Of a stretch of DNA of 64,000 nt, positions 1-9,469 are shown piece by piece (position 1 is the stretch's first letter; every line of letters starts with the position of its first letter). Under the pieces are notes generated by a model, which was given only the letters and a program-made list of their open reading frames with translations, did not search any database and had not been told where the DNA came from. The DNA comes from Thelonectria olida (taxonomy: Eukaryota; Ascomycota; Sordariomycetes; Hypocreales; Nectriaceae), in contig JAGPYM010000040.1 in the NCBI GenBank assembly GCA_020736575.1, forward strand, positions 1 through 64,000, read 5' to 3'. The position numbers and the translations under genes are program-made.

Positions 1-368
1 ACAACCGGACCCGATGATTGGCCACTGGGAACTGAGACGCAGAGGTGACAAAGCTATGACGATACGGCCAAGACCGAAGGAGTGACCCATATGAACATCC
101 CTCCAGTGCGCCTACCTTCAAGCCGGTCTTGTCTACGTCTCTGTACCCTGGCTATTCTGGCTATTCTGGCTCTGTGCCATCCCATCCCATCCCATCCCAT
201 CCCATCCTCCCCCTGTCACTCTTGTGCATAGCGTGTCGCATTACCAATCTGACCATGCAAAAGGGAATGCTCACTCCACCAGTGCAGGTAGTAGATGATG
301 CTTACATTGATCGAGACATTGCGTCCCACTTGCACTAGCACTCTCTCGTTCATCTCCTTATTTGAACA
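1..368. other. Non-coding region upstream of the flbA-type gene
   Basis: No convincing gene is seen. It holds a short microsatellite (177-205) and, just before it, a small tandem duplication of GGCTATTCT. It is probably the promoter and 5' leader of the downstream RGS gene. Confidence 0.5.
177..205. repeat. CCCAT microsatellite
   Basis: Five perfect tandem copies of CCCAT preceded by CCAT. The tract lies about 165 bases before the first plausible start of the RGS gene, so it may sit in its leader or promoter. No function is claimed. Confidence 0.85.
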
Positions 369-2641
369 ATGCCGTTGCCTTCGCCAGCACAAACCTTTCC
401 TCCCAATCCTTCCTCATCCCCGCTAGATGGCCACTCTGTCGCATTTCTTCACGACCACCTGCTCACCAGTCCTCTGATACCCTCGACCAACAAACCTCCG
501 CTATTCCCCCGCTCCTCATTCTCGGAACAGTCGGCAGTTATTCCTTCAAGCGTCGCCGTGGCGCCGTCCGCTCCTGCCCACTTTGCCACATATTCTCATG
601 GTCACCGTCATACTGTCTCCGTCTCAAGATTCAACCAGCTTTGGCCGCGGCCGCCCTAGATCGTACCCAAAACGCCATCGCTGTCATCCCGGAGTCTACT
701 GCTAATTGACTTCGGCAGCCCAACGGTGCCCTCTCGGGACCTTCGCTGCTCGCCAGCTCCGAGCCCTCGTCGGAGCCCTCGAGCCTGGACAAATACCACC
801 GCTTAAGGAGTACATCGAGCAAGTCTCTCCTGTCTAGTCCTTACCTAGACGTCAAGCTCGTTTCTCAGGCAGTACCTCCTAACTTTACACGGTCTGAACA
901 ACCTTCTCCCGTCAAATCTCCCTCCGCAAGCAAGATGCATCAGACATCGTCGCGCTTGCTGCGCATGACGGACTATGACCGCCTATTCACCAAGGTATGT
1001 ACCATGGCTCTTTACCTGTCGACACGCCTATCTGACCGTTTCTTCTCGTGGGCGGGTGCGCGGCCTGCGGCGAGCCACTTGCGATGGCCACCACTGCTAC
1101 TCTGCTTCCCGAAGCCTCGTTCCTCGCTATAACATTGGCCATTAGCTGACTTGGTCACATAATAGGACTTGAAGGATCTCTTTTCCACTCTTGTCGTCAG
1201 TCTGCTTCCGCTCTCGGCCCACCGCGTCCGGTTGACCAAGGTTGAGTATACTTTCCTGTCCGAAGATGCCATCAACAACCTGAGGTCTCTCAAATTCTCC
1301 CAATCCAACAGCATGCGCGACCCTAAGGATTCTTCCCGCATTGTCACCACCACAACTACTACCACGTTCTCAATGACCAAGGATGTGGCTCGCTCCACGT
1401 GCCAGCGCTTCGTCGAGGCCCGGTTAATTGAATCGGCTGATGGTAAGTTCCAGCAGGTGTATACTATTAAGGGATCCGTCTGGCAACTAACACCCAAGGG
1501 AATCACCGTGTTGGACTATTTCTGCGCGAGAAATGGCATTCACAAGAAGCAGGTGTCGGAACTTGCTAACCTTGGAGTCATCCAGCTTGTCCACCTCGAA
1601 CGAGACTCGCAAACTGATAGGCTTGTCCATGACCAAGGCACCATCGAGGTTGTCTTCCGCCGGTTCGTCGGTGCTGATGGTAGTAACGTCAAGTCGAGTG
1701 TGAAACCGGCTGATTCAGACTCGTTGCATGATTACCGGAATGGCGCCAGTGGTGTAAAGATGGCTGCTGAGCGCAAGGTCAACGGAAAGACCTACTGCGA
1801 TACTTTGACCGGCGAGGCTACAACGGACTGGTTGATGGACTATTCTACCATTATGGACAAGCGCGAATCTGTTGAGGTTGCTACTCTTTTCGTCGAGTAT
1901 GAACTGGTAGAGCCCGTCGTCCAGGACCGGACCTACATGTCCCAGAACCCCGGATGCAATATCTTCCAGCCCACCAAGTATGCCCTCTACCAATTGATGC
2001 AGCGAGGCAGGGAACTTATCAATGGCTCAGGACCACGAGGGCGGGCTTCGGAGAGCGAGGGTGGTGCTGCTTCCCAGCGGAGCGGCATCACGGGGGATTC
2101 TAGCACGCAGCGACTCCACAGTATCATGAACGATCCTGCCGTGCGACTTCTCTTCCGTGAGCAACTCCGGGATACGCATTGCGAGGAGAATCTGTCTTTC
2201 TACGAAGATGTAGATGAGTTTGTACGGAGATATAAGGCGGCCACGCGCGCTGCCCAGATGGCGCGCACCTTGAACGCGATAGACGGCATCAAGGAGATCA
2301 TGGCTCAGGCGTATGGCATCTACAATGCCTACCTTGCTCCCGGCTCGCCTTGCGAGCTCAACATTGATCACCAGCTACGGAATAACCTTACCACCCGGAT
2401 GACCAAGGCTGTCGGCCAGGGCGTTGCCATGATCGACACTCTTCAAGAAGTGACGCCTCTGTTTGAAAACGCCCAAATTGCCGTGCTCAAGCTGATGGCT
2501 AGTGTAAGTTTGGCTTAACACCCCGCCCCTAAGCCCCCAAATGCCCGTTCTCGAGATCTCCGACCAGACGCTAACACAAAACAGGACTCGGTGCCAAAAT
2601 TCCTGAGCAGCCCCAAGCATGAGCAGCAATTGCGAAGCTAA
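369..2641 (+). CDS. flbA: FlbA/Rgs1-type regulator of G-protein signalling (DEP-RGS), C-terminus probably frameshifted
   Basis: GTPase-activating protein for a heterotrimeric G-alpha subunit; in filamentous ascomycetes this family controls the switch from growth to sporulation. Sequence evidence: an open block from 719 with MTDYDRLFTK at the end of its exon; intron 995-1165 (GTATGT...TAG); a long exon 1166-2503 with two DEP domains and a C-terminal RGS domain (LLFREQLR, CEENLSFY, SPCELNIDHQLRN); intron 2504-2584 (GTAAGT...CAG); last exon 2585-2641 (DSVPKFL). The 5' end is unresolved: an ATG at 369 opens a Pro/Ser-rich exon, but TGA at 707-709 blocks the later frame unless an intron ends at the CAG at 716-718. 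The tail stops early, and a +1 frame continues with FlbA-like residues to 2687, suggesting a one-base indel near 2636-2640. It could be a functional gene with a short tail or a decaying paralogue. Confidence 0.82.
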
Positions 2642-3041
2642 TGAATTTGACCTCATTGGAAAAAGTCTCGAACGGAGCCAGAGCTGATCCAACCGCAGGT
2701 GAGGCGGCGCTGCCAATGCCGACCGTCGCCAGCAACAGCGCCCGCAACTGCAACCCGACGGAACGCTGGCGGAACCCTACTGTACAAAGGCCATCCCGTG
2801 TTTCATCGTTTTCTTGTGTTGCGTTGCTACCTCCAGTTGGCCCGTGCGCGTGTTGCATCGCAACACAGTCCGTGCACGCATCGAGGGCGCTTTCTTTTCT
2901 TTTTTCAAATATATGAATGAGGGCAACAACTGAAATTTTACCAATAGTAATAATAATAATAAACAGGAAGAAATAACCCCGATCTTGCTGGTTGAGGACC
3001 TAAGACCATAACAAGATAATTTAAAATATGGCTGCTTAAAT
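2642..3041. other. Intergenic DNA after flbA
   Basis: The first 46 bases probably encoded the original flbA tail in another frame. The rest has no supported gene. From about 2930 the composition becomes AT-rich, marking the boundary between the host gene and the decayed TLH-family block. Confidence 0.5.
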
Positions 3042-6000
3042 ATGCTCCAAGCAGTCGCATTTGCAATTCTCTTATTTTCTATTGGACATATTGAATCTAA
3101 TCCTCTATTCTCCATTCAAACCTCTCAAATGGATACAAACAATCAAGCTTCAGAGTCACTCATCCAATGGGGTTTATATATTGACCCAGAAGTATGCCTT
3201 CTCATCTGCCTTCATTCTACCTGTGCATATGCCCTCAGCATTGGCAAAAATTACACCCATGCCTTATCGCACCTTCAAAATAAACATACCATCCTGGAAG
3301 AAAAGAGGAAGGGGCTGACAGCCTTGCTTAAGATGCTGAGCCTTTGCGACCCTAAAACTATTCGAACACGCCCAGACGGCTCTCCCAAGCATCCTGGGCT
3401 AAAGGTATATAATAGTTTTGCCTGCTGCCAATGCCCCTTCAAGACAATCCATCTCCCCTCCATAAGACGACACCTCTTAGATCCTTCCGGTATAAATTAT
3501 CTAGATAGGGGTAGGGATAGAGTTGTTGCTGTGCAGTACTATAGTAGGATCTATAATAACGATAAGGACCTCTTTGAGTATGTCTATTTGCAAATATGGG
3601 CAACTAGGTCTAAGTAGAGATATTGGACTATAAAGCAAGAGGATGGGCGCATAACACGGCCACCGGGAGGCGAGAAGGCCGAGAGCCACATCCGATCTAT
3701 CTACAAGCGCGAAGAGGCTTATTGTTGCATATGTCTCTACCCAGATTGTCACACGAAGTGCAACACAAGAGTCAGAGTGGTGTTACAGATCTGTTGCAGG
3801 TCCGGCAGGTCTCGTATCACAGCCTCGTCTCGTCGAATATAATGAGGACGAGGAAGGACGAAGACGACAGGAGAGAGTTGAATCAATGAATAATCTGTTC
3901 TCCATCTTGAGATCATCATTCATCTTGACTGACCACCCTCGTATCCGACACTTATGGCTTAGTAGCATCACAGACCGCAGCTGCCTTATTATCGAAGAAG
4001 GCCACCGAGGATATGACCTTTAGCGAACAGCGGCCCTAGATTAAGAGGACGTGCTAGGATACAACATATAAGGGCAAAAGCCGGCAAGTGCTTGCTGCTT
4101 TAGCCAAAGTCCCCAGCTGCCATATAGGCGGGTATAATAATCACCTTCTCGGCCACCGAGGGGCAGATGGCCTCGAGGAGGATCTTATCAGTCTAGATAC
4201 GGAGGAGGCGAAGATCGCCGCCATTCTTGCCCTTATTAACACACTACTAGACCGGTGCGAGGATACAGCCCGGGGCATAAGCCGAAATATCCTCTACTAG
4301 CTCCAGAGCACCCGACCAGGATCAAGCTATACTAAACCTTTCACCCTAGTCCGCTACTCTTCTAATATTAAGAAGTATCGATAAATATAGAAGCGCGTAT
4401 TAGCATTTGCCCTAAGGGCATATCGACTGGACTTAGATAATTAGGAGAGGCTAATAGGCATTTAATTAAAGAAGAAGCTAATTTGGCTATTAGAGGAGAT
4501 ATAGAACCACCCATTTTAGACAGGTAAACCTATTAATAAGCGGGTTATTAGTTATAACGAGGAAGAAGTTGGAGATAATTAAATAGAGGAGAAGGAGGAC
4601 AACAACAATAATGATAACGACAACGACGACGATAATGATAATAATAATGACAATGAGTTTACTGAAGAAGAAGAAAAAGAAGGAGGAGAAGAAGAGGACG
4701 AGGACGAGGAAGAAGGAGAAGAGGACAATGATAAAGAAGAAGATGCTTGCAAGGACCTGGCCGGGGAGATGGTTGACCTCCTCTTTGCATTAAGCCTAGC
4801 GCTATGCACTGAGCATCTGACTAACGGCCTGCCTCAATCTACCCTTCTGGTCTACTTTAGCGGTATTCTAGGCTTCTCTGACACCGCGAACCAATTCCTT
4901 CCGGCTAGGGTCTATACATCCTACCTTTCCGGGCTCATCTACATCCAACGACTCCTCTTCCTCGAGCAAGCCCTACCCTTTCGGGCATACCCATCTCTAG
5001 GAATCGACCGCCGGCCACATATCCGGCAGCTGGCCCGGCTTAAGCACATCCGCGAGCATTATATGGTGGTGGGCGCGCAGTCCGCCTTTAAGGAGTTCCT
5101 AAGCCTCCGCAGCTATAGGCGTATTATAGCCCAGTCAGATATACCACCGGTGCTACTTCGTTAGAGCAACGACGGCCAAATCGTCGGCTGGGGGGGAGAG
5201 GCTCAGCTCTCCATGGGCCAGTTTAGACTTCTACCCGAGCATCTTATTGAGCAAGCCAGTCGTCTCTGCGGCGAGCTCATGTTCGGCTGGGAGCCTCCAA
5301 TCGCTGACCTGGCCAATATCAAGGATGAGATGTCCAATACTAGCAGCGGCTACTCGTTCGTCACCGACCCAGGGAACAACATTAGCAGCGCATATCTTGA
5401 GCTGTTCAGGCGAGCCTGCATATCGCGGCATGAACCCCTCTCCAAGAAGGGCCATTAGAATTGGCAGGCGGTCTTCAAGTACCTAAGAAAAGAAGAGACT
5501 TTCCGCACATATCTAGGACTGGCGATGTGCATTACAGGTGGCCAGTTGCCCCGGTGGCCGGAATTGCTAAGCCTATGGTGCGAGAATGGAGAGTTTGGGG
5601 AGAGAGGCGTTTATATATATCAAGGCTCGCTCGCATATATCACACGTCACTATAAGGCAAAACGATCCAATAACCGGGAATTCATTGTGGCCCGATTCCT
5701 ACCAGCTGAGGTCGCGCAGCTTGTCTTCAGATATTGCACCTATATCCGCCGCTTTATGAACCTCTTGGACCGAGAGCGCAGGGCCAAGGTGCAGAGCGCC
5801 CGGGAAAGCTCTCCCCTTCTCTTCCGGGCTGAGATGTCGTTAGGAAGCAAGCCCTGGCAGACCGGTCGGTTTACCGCTAGGCTTAAAGACATAACGAGAG
5901 AGCTGTGGGGCGATGCCGTTAACAGCCAACTGCTTCGCCAGCTTTATATTAGTATTACCGAGAAGCATATATATAAGGTATATTAGCCGTTTAACCGATT

Positions 6001-6309
6001 TAACGATAGAGGTAAAGGTGCTTATTATAATATTATACTCGCCTAGCAGAGCGGCTACCGCCTGCTTTAATATAAGATAATATATAATCTAGATAGGGTA
6101 TTTCTAATAAAATTATAATTATAGCTATTAGAGCTCTATAAGTAGGCATTTATAAGGTGGCACGAATTTCTTTATTTGCCTAGAAAGCTGGTAAGACTAG
6201 TTAATACGCTAAGTAAGTCTTATAATAAGGAATAAGACTAAAATTAAGACTAAGATTAGGAAGAAGTATTAATAATACTGTAGTTATTGTTACCACTATC
6301 GGCCCCAAG
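3042..6309 (+). pseudogene. Decayed telomere-linked-helicase-family gene, copy A, N-terminal half
   Basis: Fragments in order match the N-terminal half of fungal TLH proteins. 3042-3617 resembles a DUF3505-type domain with a C2H2-like pair (SFACCQCPF...IRRHL). 4088-4300 includes an LLDRCEDTARG segment. 4769-5986 is one continuous frame broken only by TAG codons at 5162-5164, 5456-5458 and 5984-5986. An acidic low-complexity stretch lies at 4596-4745. The PRWPELLSL motif (about 5550) matches RGPEVTTLR in the intact copy downstream. Most stops are TAG/TAA, and 5990-6300 is very rich in TA dinucleotides, as expected if C-to-T changes in CA context (RIP-like) decayed the gene. Gypsy-1 is inserted at 6309/6310; the same gene resumes at 14553. 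Family identification rests on remembered similarity. Confidence 0.65.
4596..4745 (+). repeat. Acidic low-complexity (GAN-rich) tract
   Basis: About 150 bases of GAA/GAG/GAC/AAC/AAT codons that would encode an Asp/Glu/Asn-rich linker in the copy A frame. The intact TLH copy also has acidic linkers, so this is probably a former linker expanded by slippage. Confidence 0.7.
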
Positions 6310-6697
6310 TGTCACGGTCCGTAACGAACACCCCATCACGTGCCAGAAATCAGCCCCAACTTGCCCCACTTTTGCCACCCAATCGTCGGAGGATCACCTT
6401 CCAGAGCGTGATCCAAACAACTGGATCACCCTCTCAATCGTGATCCAAGGGAAGGCTCACGATCTCGACCGTGATCCAAGGAAAACACCCTTAGTATATA
6501 AACACATTCATTTAGCACACTAGATAGATACAGCTACTTCAGCTTTCAATACAACTTGGTTACACTCATCTACTTTGAGCACATTACCAGACGTAACAAC
6601 CCACTACATTGCTCAGACCTTAACGCCCTGATCTCTCTGCCAACATAAACCTAGAACCCTCTAGTCTTATCCGTTGGGAATTGACCAGATCGTTACA
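6310..6697 (+). repeat. Gypsy-1 5' LTR
   Basis: Begins TGTCACGG and ends CGTTACA. The upstream part carries three CGTGATCCAA-like boxes and one inverted copy. A TATATAAA box lies at 6495-6502. The R-U5 part is shared with the two solo LTRs at 20862 and 22050, whose upstream parts differ. Confidence 0.97.
6495..6502 (+). promoter_or_regulatory. TATA box of the Gypsy-1 5' LTR
   Basis: TATATAAA inside the LTR. A start about 30-45 bases downstream would put the transcript's 5' end near 6530-6545, next to AGCTTTCAA (6541-6549), the segment complementary to the putative primer site. Confidence 0.6.
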
Positions 6698-6699
6698 CG

Positions 6700-6708
6700 T
6701 TGAAAGCT
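6700..6708 (+). other. Putative self-priming primer-binding site of Gypsy-1
   Basis: TTGAAAGCT, two bases after the 5' LTR, is the exact reverse complement of AGCTTTCAA at 6541-6549, close to the expected transcript start. Tf1/sushi-type chromoviruses prime reverse transcription from the folded 5' end of their own RNA, with the primer site at this location. No tRNA 3'-end match was recognised. The match is only 9 nt. Confidence 0.5.
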
Positions 6709-6760
6709 CTTGTTCAGAAGGTTACCGCGTTACCCTGAGCAATACCGTACTACCGCAACC

Positions 6761-9469
6761 ATGTCCGGAAGTCGACCTACCAACACTCCCAACCCTGCGT
6801 TGAACAACTCACCCCCGGCTTACAACACTCCACCCAGCAATGCGGAGGTTGCCACCGAGGTCCAACAACTTCGGAACTTGGTCAACCAACTCCGTACTCA
6901 GGTACAGAGCCAAGGACAACAAGCCCCGGCCGTTCAACAGGATGGAGGACGTGATCCCGGCGAAGCAGTCAAACCACCTCAACCGGAACCTTTCAATGGA
7001 ACTTCCAAAGACGTTGTACCTTTTCTTACACGTCTTGGAACCTACTTCCGATGGTTCCCACGCAGACTTGCCTCGGCCGAAGGAAGGGTCATGTACGCCT
7101 ACAGTCGCATGGAGGGAACCGCAGCCACTTGGTTCGAACCTATCATGAGAGACTACCTCGAGCATGACGACGACGTCAGTCGAGACCAAGACACGGTCAA
7201 CATCTTCTCGGAATGGGACAATTTCGAAACTGCACTCAAAGACACGTTCGGAATGGTCAACGAAGAACGACAAGCAGCCACCGACATCTACCAGATCAAA
7301 CAACTCAAGTCTGCTGCCGGCTACTCCGTTGCATTTCGACAAGTTGCAGCCAAACTTGAATGGGATGATGATGTACTCATGGAAATCTACTATCAGGGAC
7401 TCAAGGAAGAAGTCAAGGACGAGATCTACAAGGCAGAACGTCCCGAGACCCTTACAGAGTTCATCACCATGGCCGTCAAGATCGACGAAAGACAGTACGA
7501 ACGCAGAAGAGAGAAGGCCCGAGAACGCCGCACGGGACGAAACACCTCTTACGACCCCTACTACCCTAACCGGTATCAAGCAAAGAACGACAAGGGAAAA
7601 GGGAGAGCCCGTCAAAGCAACACCTCCTATGGTACGAACTCAGGGCCCATGGAGCTCGGAGCCACCCAGCGAGACCACTCGCAAGTCACTTGTTGGAACT
7701 GTGGAAGGAAGGGACATTTCGAAAGCAAGTGTCGAAACCCCAACAAAACCAACCAGAAGTTCAAACCTGTCCCAGAAGGAAAGAGACGCCTGAACAACAC
7801 TAACCGACAGGACGAACCACAAATGGCAGTCAGAACGGCTACCAGGACCCTGGCAGCAACCACCATGGTCACGACCGACCCAGTGGACCACGACAAACGA
7901 CGCGAGTACGCCCTACAGCATCAAGCAACGTGCACAAACAAAAACTGTTACGTGTGCATTGATGGCAAGATCAACAAGTACCTTGAACCCCAGGAGCATA
8001 CCCTGATGCACTGGACGGCGTGCTACGACGACAACTGCCATACCCACAGGAACGGCAAGGACAACGGGTACTACCCCCGCAAGACCCAGCGAAAAGAAGG
8101 ACAGGAGATGCGACTCACTGCATACGACGAAACCTGTCCAGGAGATTGCCAGATTTGCGAAGACAAGGAATGGGTGAAGGTACCAATTAACACACCCAAG
8201 GATGACGCACCCAACCAGGACATCCCAAAGAAAACCCTCGCAATGGCACGAAGTGGTTACGACAACGGAGGAATCCCCAGTGACACTGTATTATTGGCAT
8301 CACGAAGTCTGTACAAGGAACAAGAAGAAGCCGAGCACGACGACGTTGACACAACGACTCAACTAGACGCTCGAGCCAACCTACGCAAACAAAGTATCGC
8401 CAAATACGCCACATGGAGACCAGTCCCCGAACCACCAAAGACCAGACACATCGGTCAAAGCAACGCGAAGACTCTCGCAATGATCCGCAAGAATAAGGCA
8501 GCAAGCCCAGAGGGAAGCGACATCGTTTACGACGAAACGCTACGACGACCTACCAAGGCACACAGCCACTCAACGAACCCTCGACAAAACAACTACGCGA
8601 AGCAAGCAGCTATGGAAGCTCTTGACTTAAGCCCCGCAGACCAAGATCTGATTGACCTGACGAAACGAGAACTCGCAATCCAAACAGGAGACGGCATTCC
8701 CGAACCGTTCCTCACACTATCGGACTACGAACGAGCCCAAGAACTCGGACTACCTGTCACCACTTGGCACGTATTCCCAGACTCGCTCGACAACGCACAG
8801 TCAACACGACAGCCACGAACTGAAGAATCAGTCATCTACGAAACACCTGACGAAGAATCAGACGACGACATGGAGGAAGAGACAAGACGAGTCCACCCCA
8901 TTCACGCCCAGATCAGACGAGGACAGAGGATCGATGCAGAAGAACTCTACGTCCACGGTGTGACACGACAAGCAATGCAATCCGGAAAACATGAACTTCA
9001 TCAGTCGCACGAAGACGACGCACCTATCCTCAGCACAATGCACCAGGATCACCATGTGATCTCATGGGTATCTTGCTACTACCACGATTGCACACACCAC
9101 CTGAACGACAAAGTCAAGAACGACTGCTACCCACTACGATTGGGACCGTACCCAATTGGACGATGGTATCAAGCCACCGACCTAGCGTCACGAAGGACTG
9201 TGACCTGGCTACACCATCTGAACGTTGCCATCCTAGCGGAGTACACACACGCACTCCCCAAGAAATGTATGGACGGAACGTATGACGAAGTCAGATGCTT
9301 GCACCCCGAGTGCCTCGTACACGAACGAGCCAAGATAGCGGATTGGCACAGGAAGCATCCAGCACGATACACACGACCCTACAACGTACCACCTAAGAAG
9401 AACGACACGGTGGAAAACTGGGTCAAAGAAGTGCATCAGAAGTCAAAAAACGACAAACGCCGCCTGTAA
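6761..9469 (+). CDS. Gypsy-1 Gag (902 aa)
   Basis: Structural protein that packages the element's RNA. The first ATG in good context (ACCATGTCC) is at 6761. A retrotransposon Gag domain covers about residues 77-250. A CCHC zinc knuckle (CWNCGRKGHFESKC) lies at about 311-324. The long tail is unusual: it carries spaced Cys/His modules near residues 390-400, 418-430, 768-780 and 845-855, of the form C-x4-C-x2-H followed by a basic residue, separated by charged, low-complexity sequence. The total is much longer than a typical Gag. The stop at 9467-9469 is preceded by a slippery heptamer, so part of translation probably continues into pol. Confidence 0.92.
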   Translation: MSGSRPTNTPNPALNNSPPAYNTPPSNAEVATEVQQLRNLVNQLRTQVQSQGQQAPAVQQDGGRDPGEAVKPPQPEPFNGTSKDVVPFLTRLGTYFRWFPRRLASAEGRVMYAYSRMEGTAATWFEPIMRDYLEHDDDVSRDQDTVNIFSEWDNFETALKDTFGMVNEERQAATDIYQIKQLKSAAGYSVAFRQVAAKLEWDDDVLMEIYYQGLKEEVKDEIYKAERPETLTEFITMAVKIDERQYERRREKARERRTGRNTSYDPYYPNRYQAKNDKGKGRARQSNTSYGTNSGPMELGATQRDHSQVTCWNCGRKGHFESKCRNPNKTNQKFKPVPEGKRRLNNTNRQDEPQMAVRTATRTLAATTMVTTDPVDHDKRREYALQHQATCTNKNCYVCIDGKINKYLEPQEHTLMHWTACYDDNCHTHRNGKDNGYYPRKTQRKEGQEMRLTAYDETCPGDCQICEDKEWVKVPINTPKDDAPNQDIPKKTLAMARSGYDNGGIPSDTVLLASRSLYKEQEEAEHDDVDTTTQLDARANLRKQSIAKYATWRPVPEPPKTRHIGQSNAKTLAMIRKNKAASPEGSDIVYDETLRRPTKAHSHSTNPRQNNYAKQAAMEALDLSPADQDLIDLTKRELAIQTGDGIPEPFLTLSDYERAQELGLPVTTWHVFPDSLDNAQSTRQPRTEESVIYETPDEESDDDMEEETRRVHPIHAQIRRGQRIDAEELYVHGVTRQAMQSGKHELHQSHEDDAPILSTMHQDHHVISWVSCYYHDCTHHLNDKVKNDCYPLRLGPYPIGRWYQATDLASRRTVTWLHHLNVAILAEYTHALPKKCMDGTYDEVRCLHPECLVHERAKIADWHRKHPARYTRPYNVPPKKNDTVENWVKEVHQKSKNDKRRL
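9445..9451 (+). promoter_or_regulatory. Putative -1 ribosomal frameshift site (A AAA AAC) between gag and pol
   Basis: The heptamer is read as TCA AAA AAC in the gag frame, the X-XXY-YYZ form needed for -1 slippage, 16 bases before the gag stop. Slipping enters the pol frame at 9451, open with no stop from there to 13437. GC-rich sequence including GGCCGGCC follows about 30 bases downstream. A pseudoknot was not modelled. Confidence 0.7.

Noticed and set aside
1012..1506. Long minus-strand frame opposite flbA
   Set aside because: Antisense to the DEP-coding exon with no recognisable domain; a by-product of codon bias on the other strand.
3623..3889. Plus-strand frame of 88 codons
   Set aside because: No domain and overlaps the decayed TLH copy in another frame; not supported as a gene.
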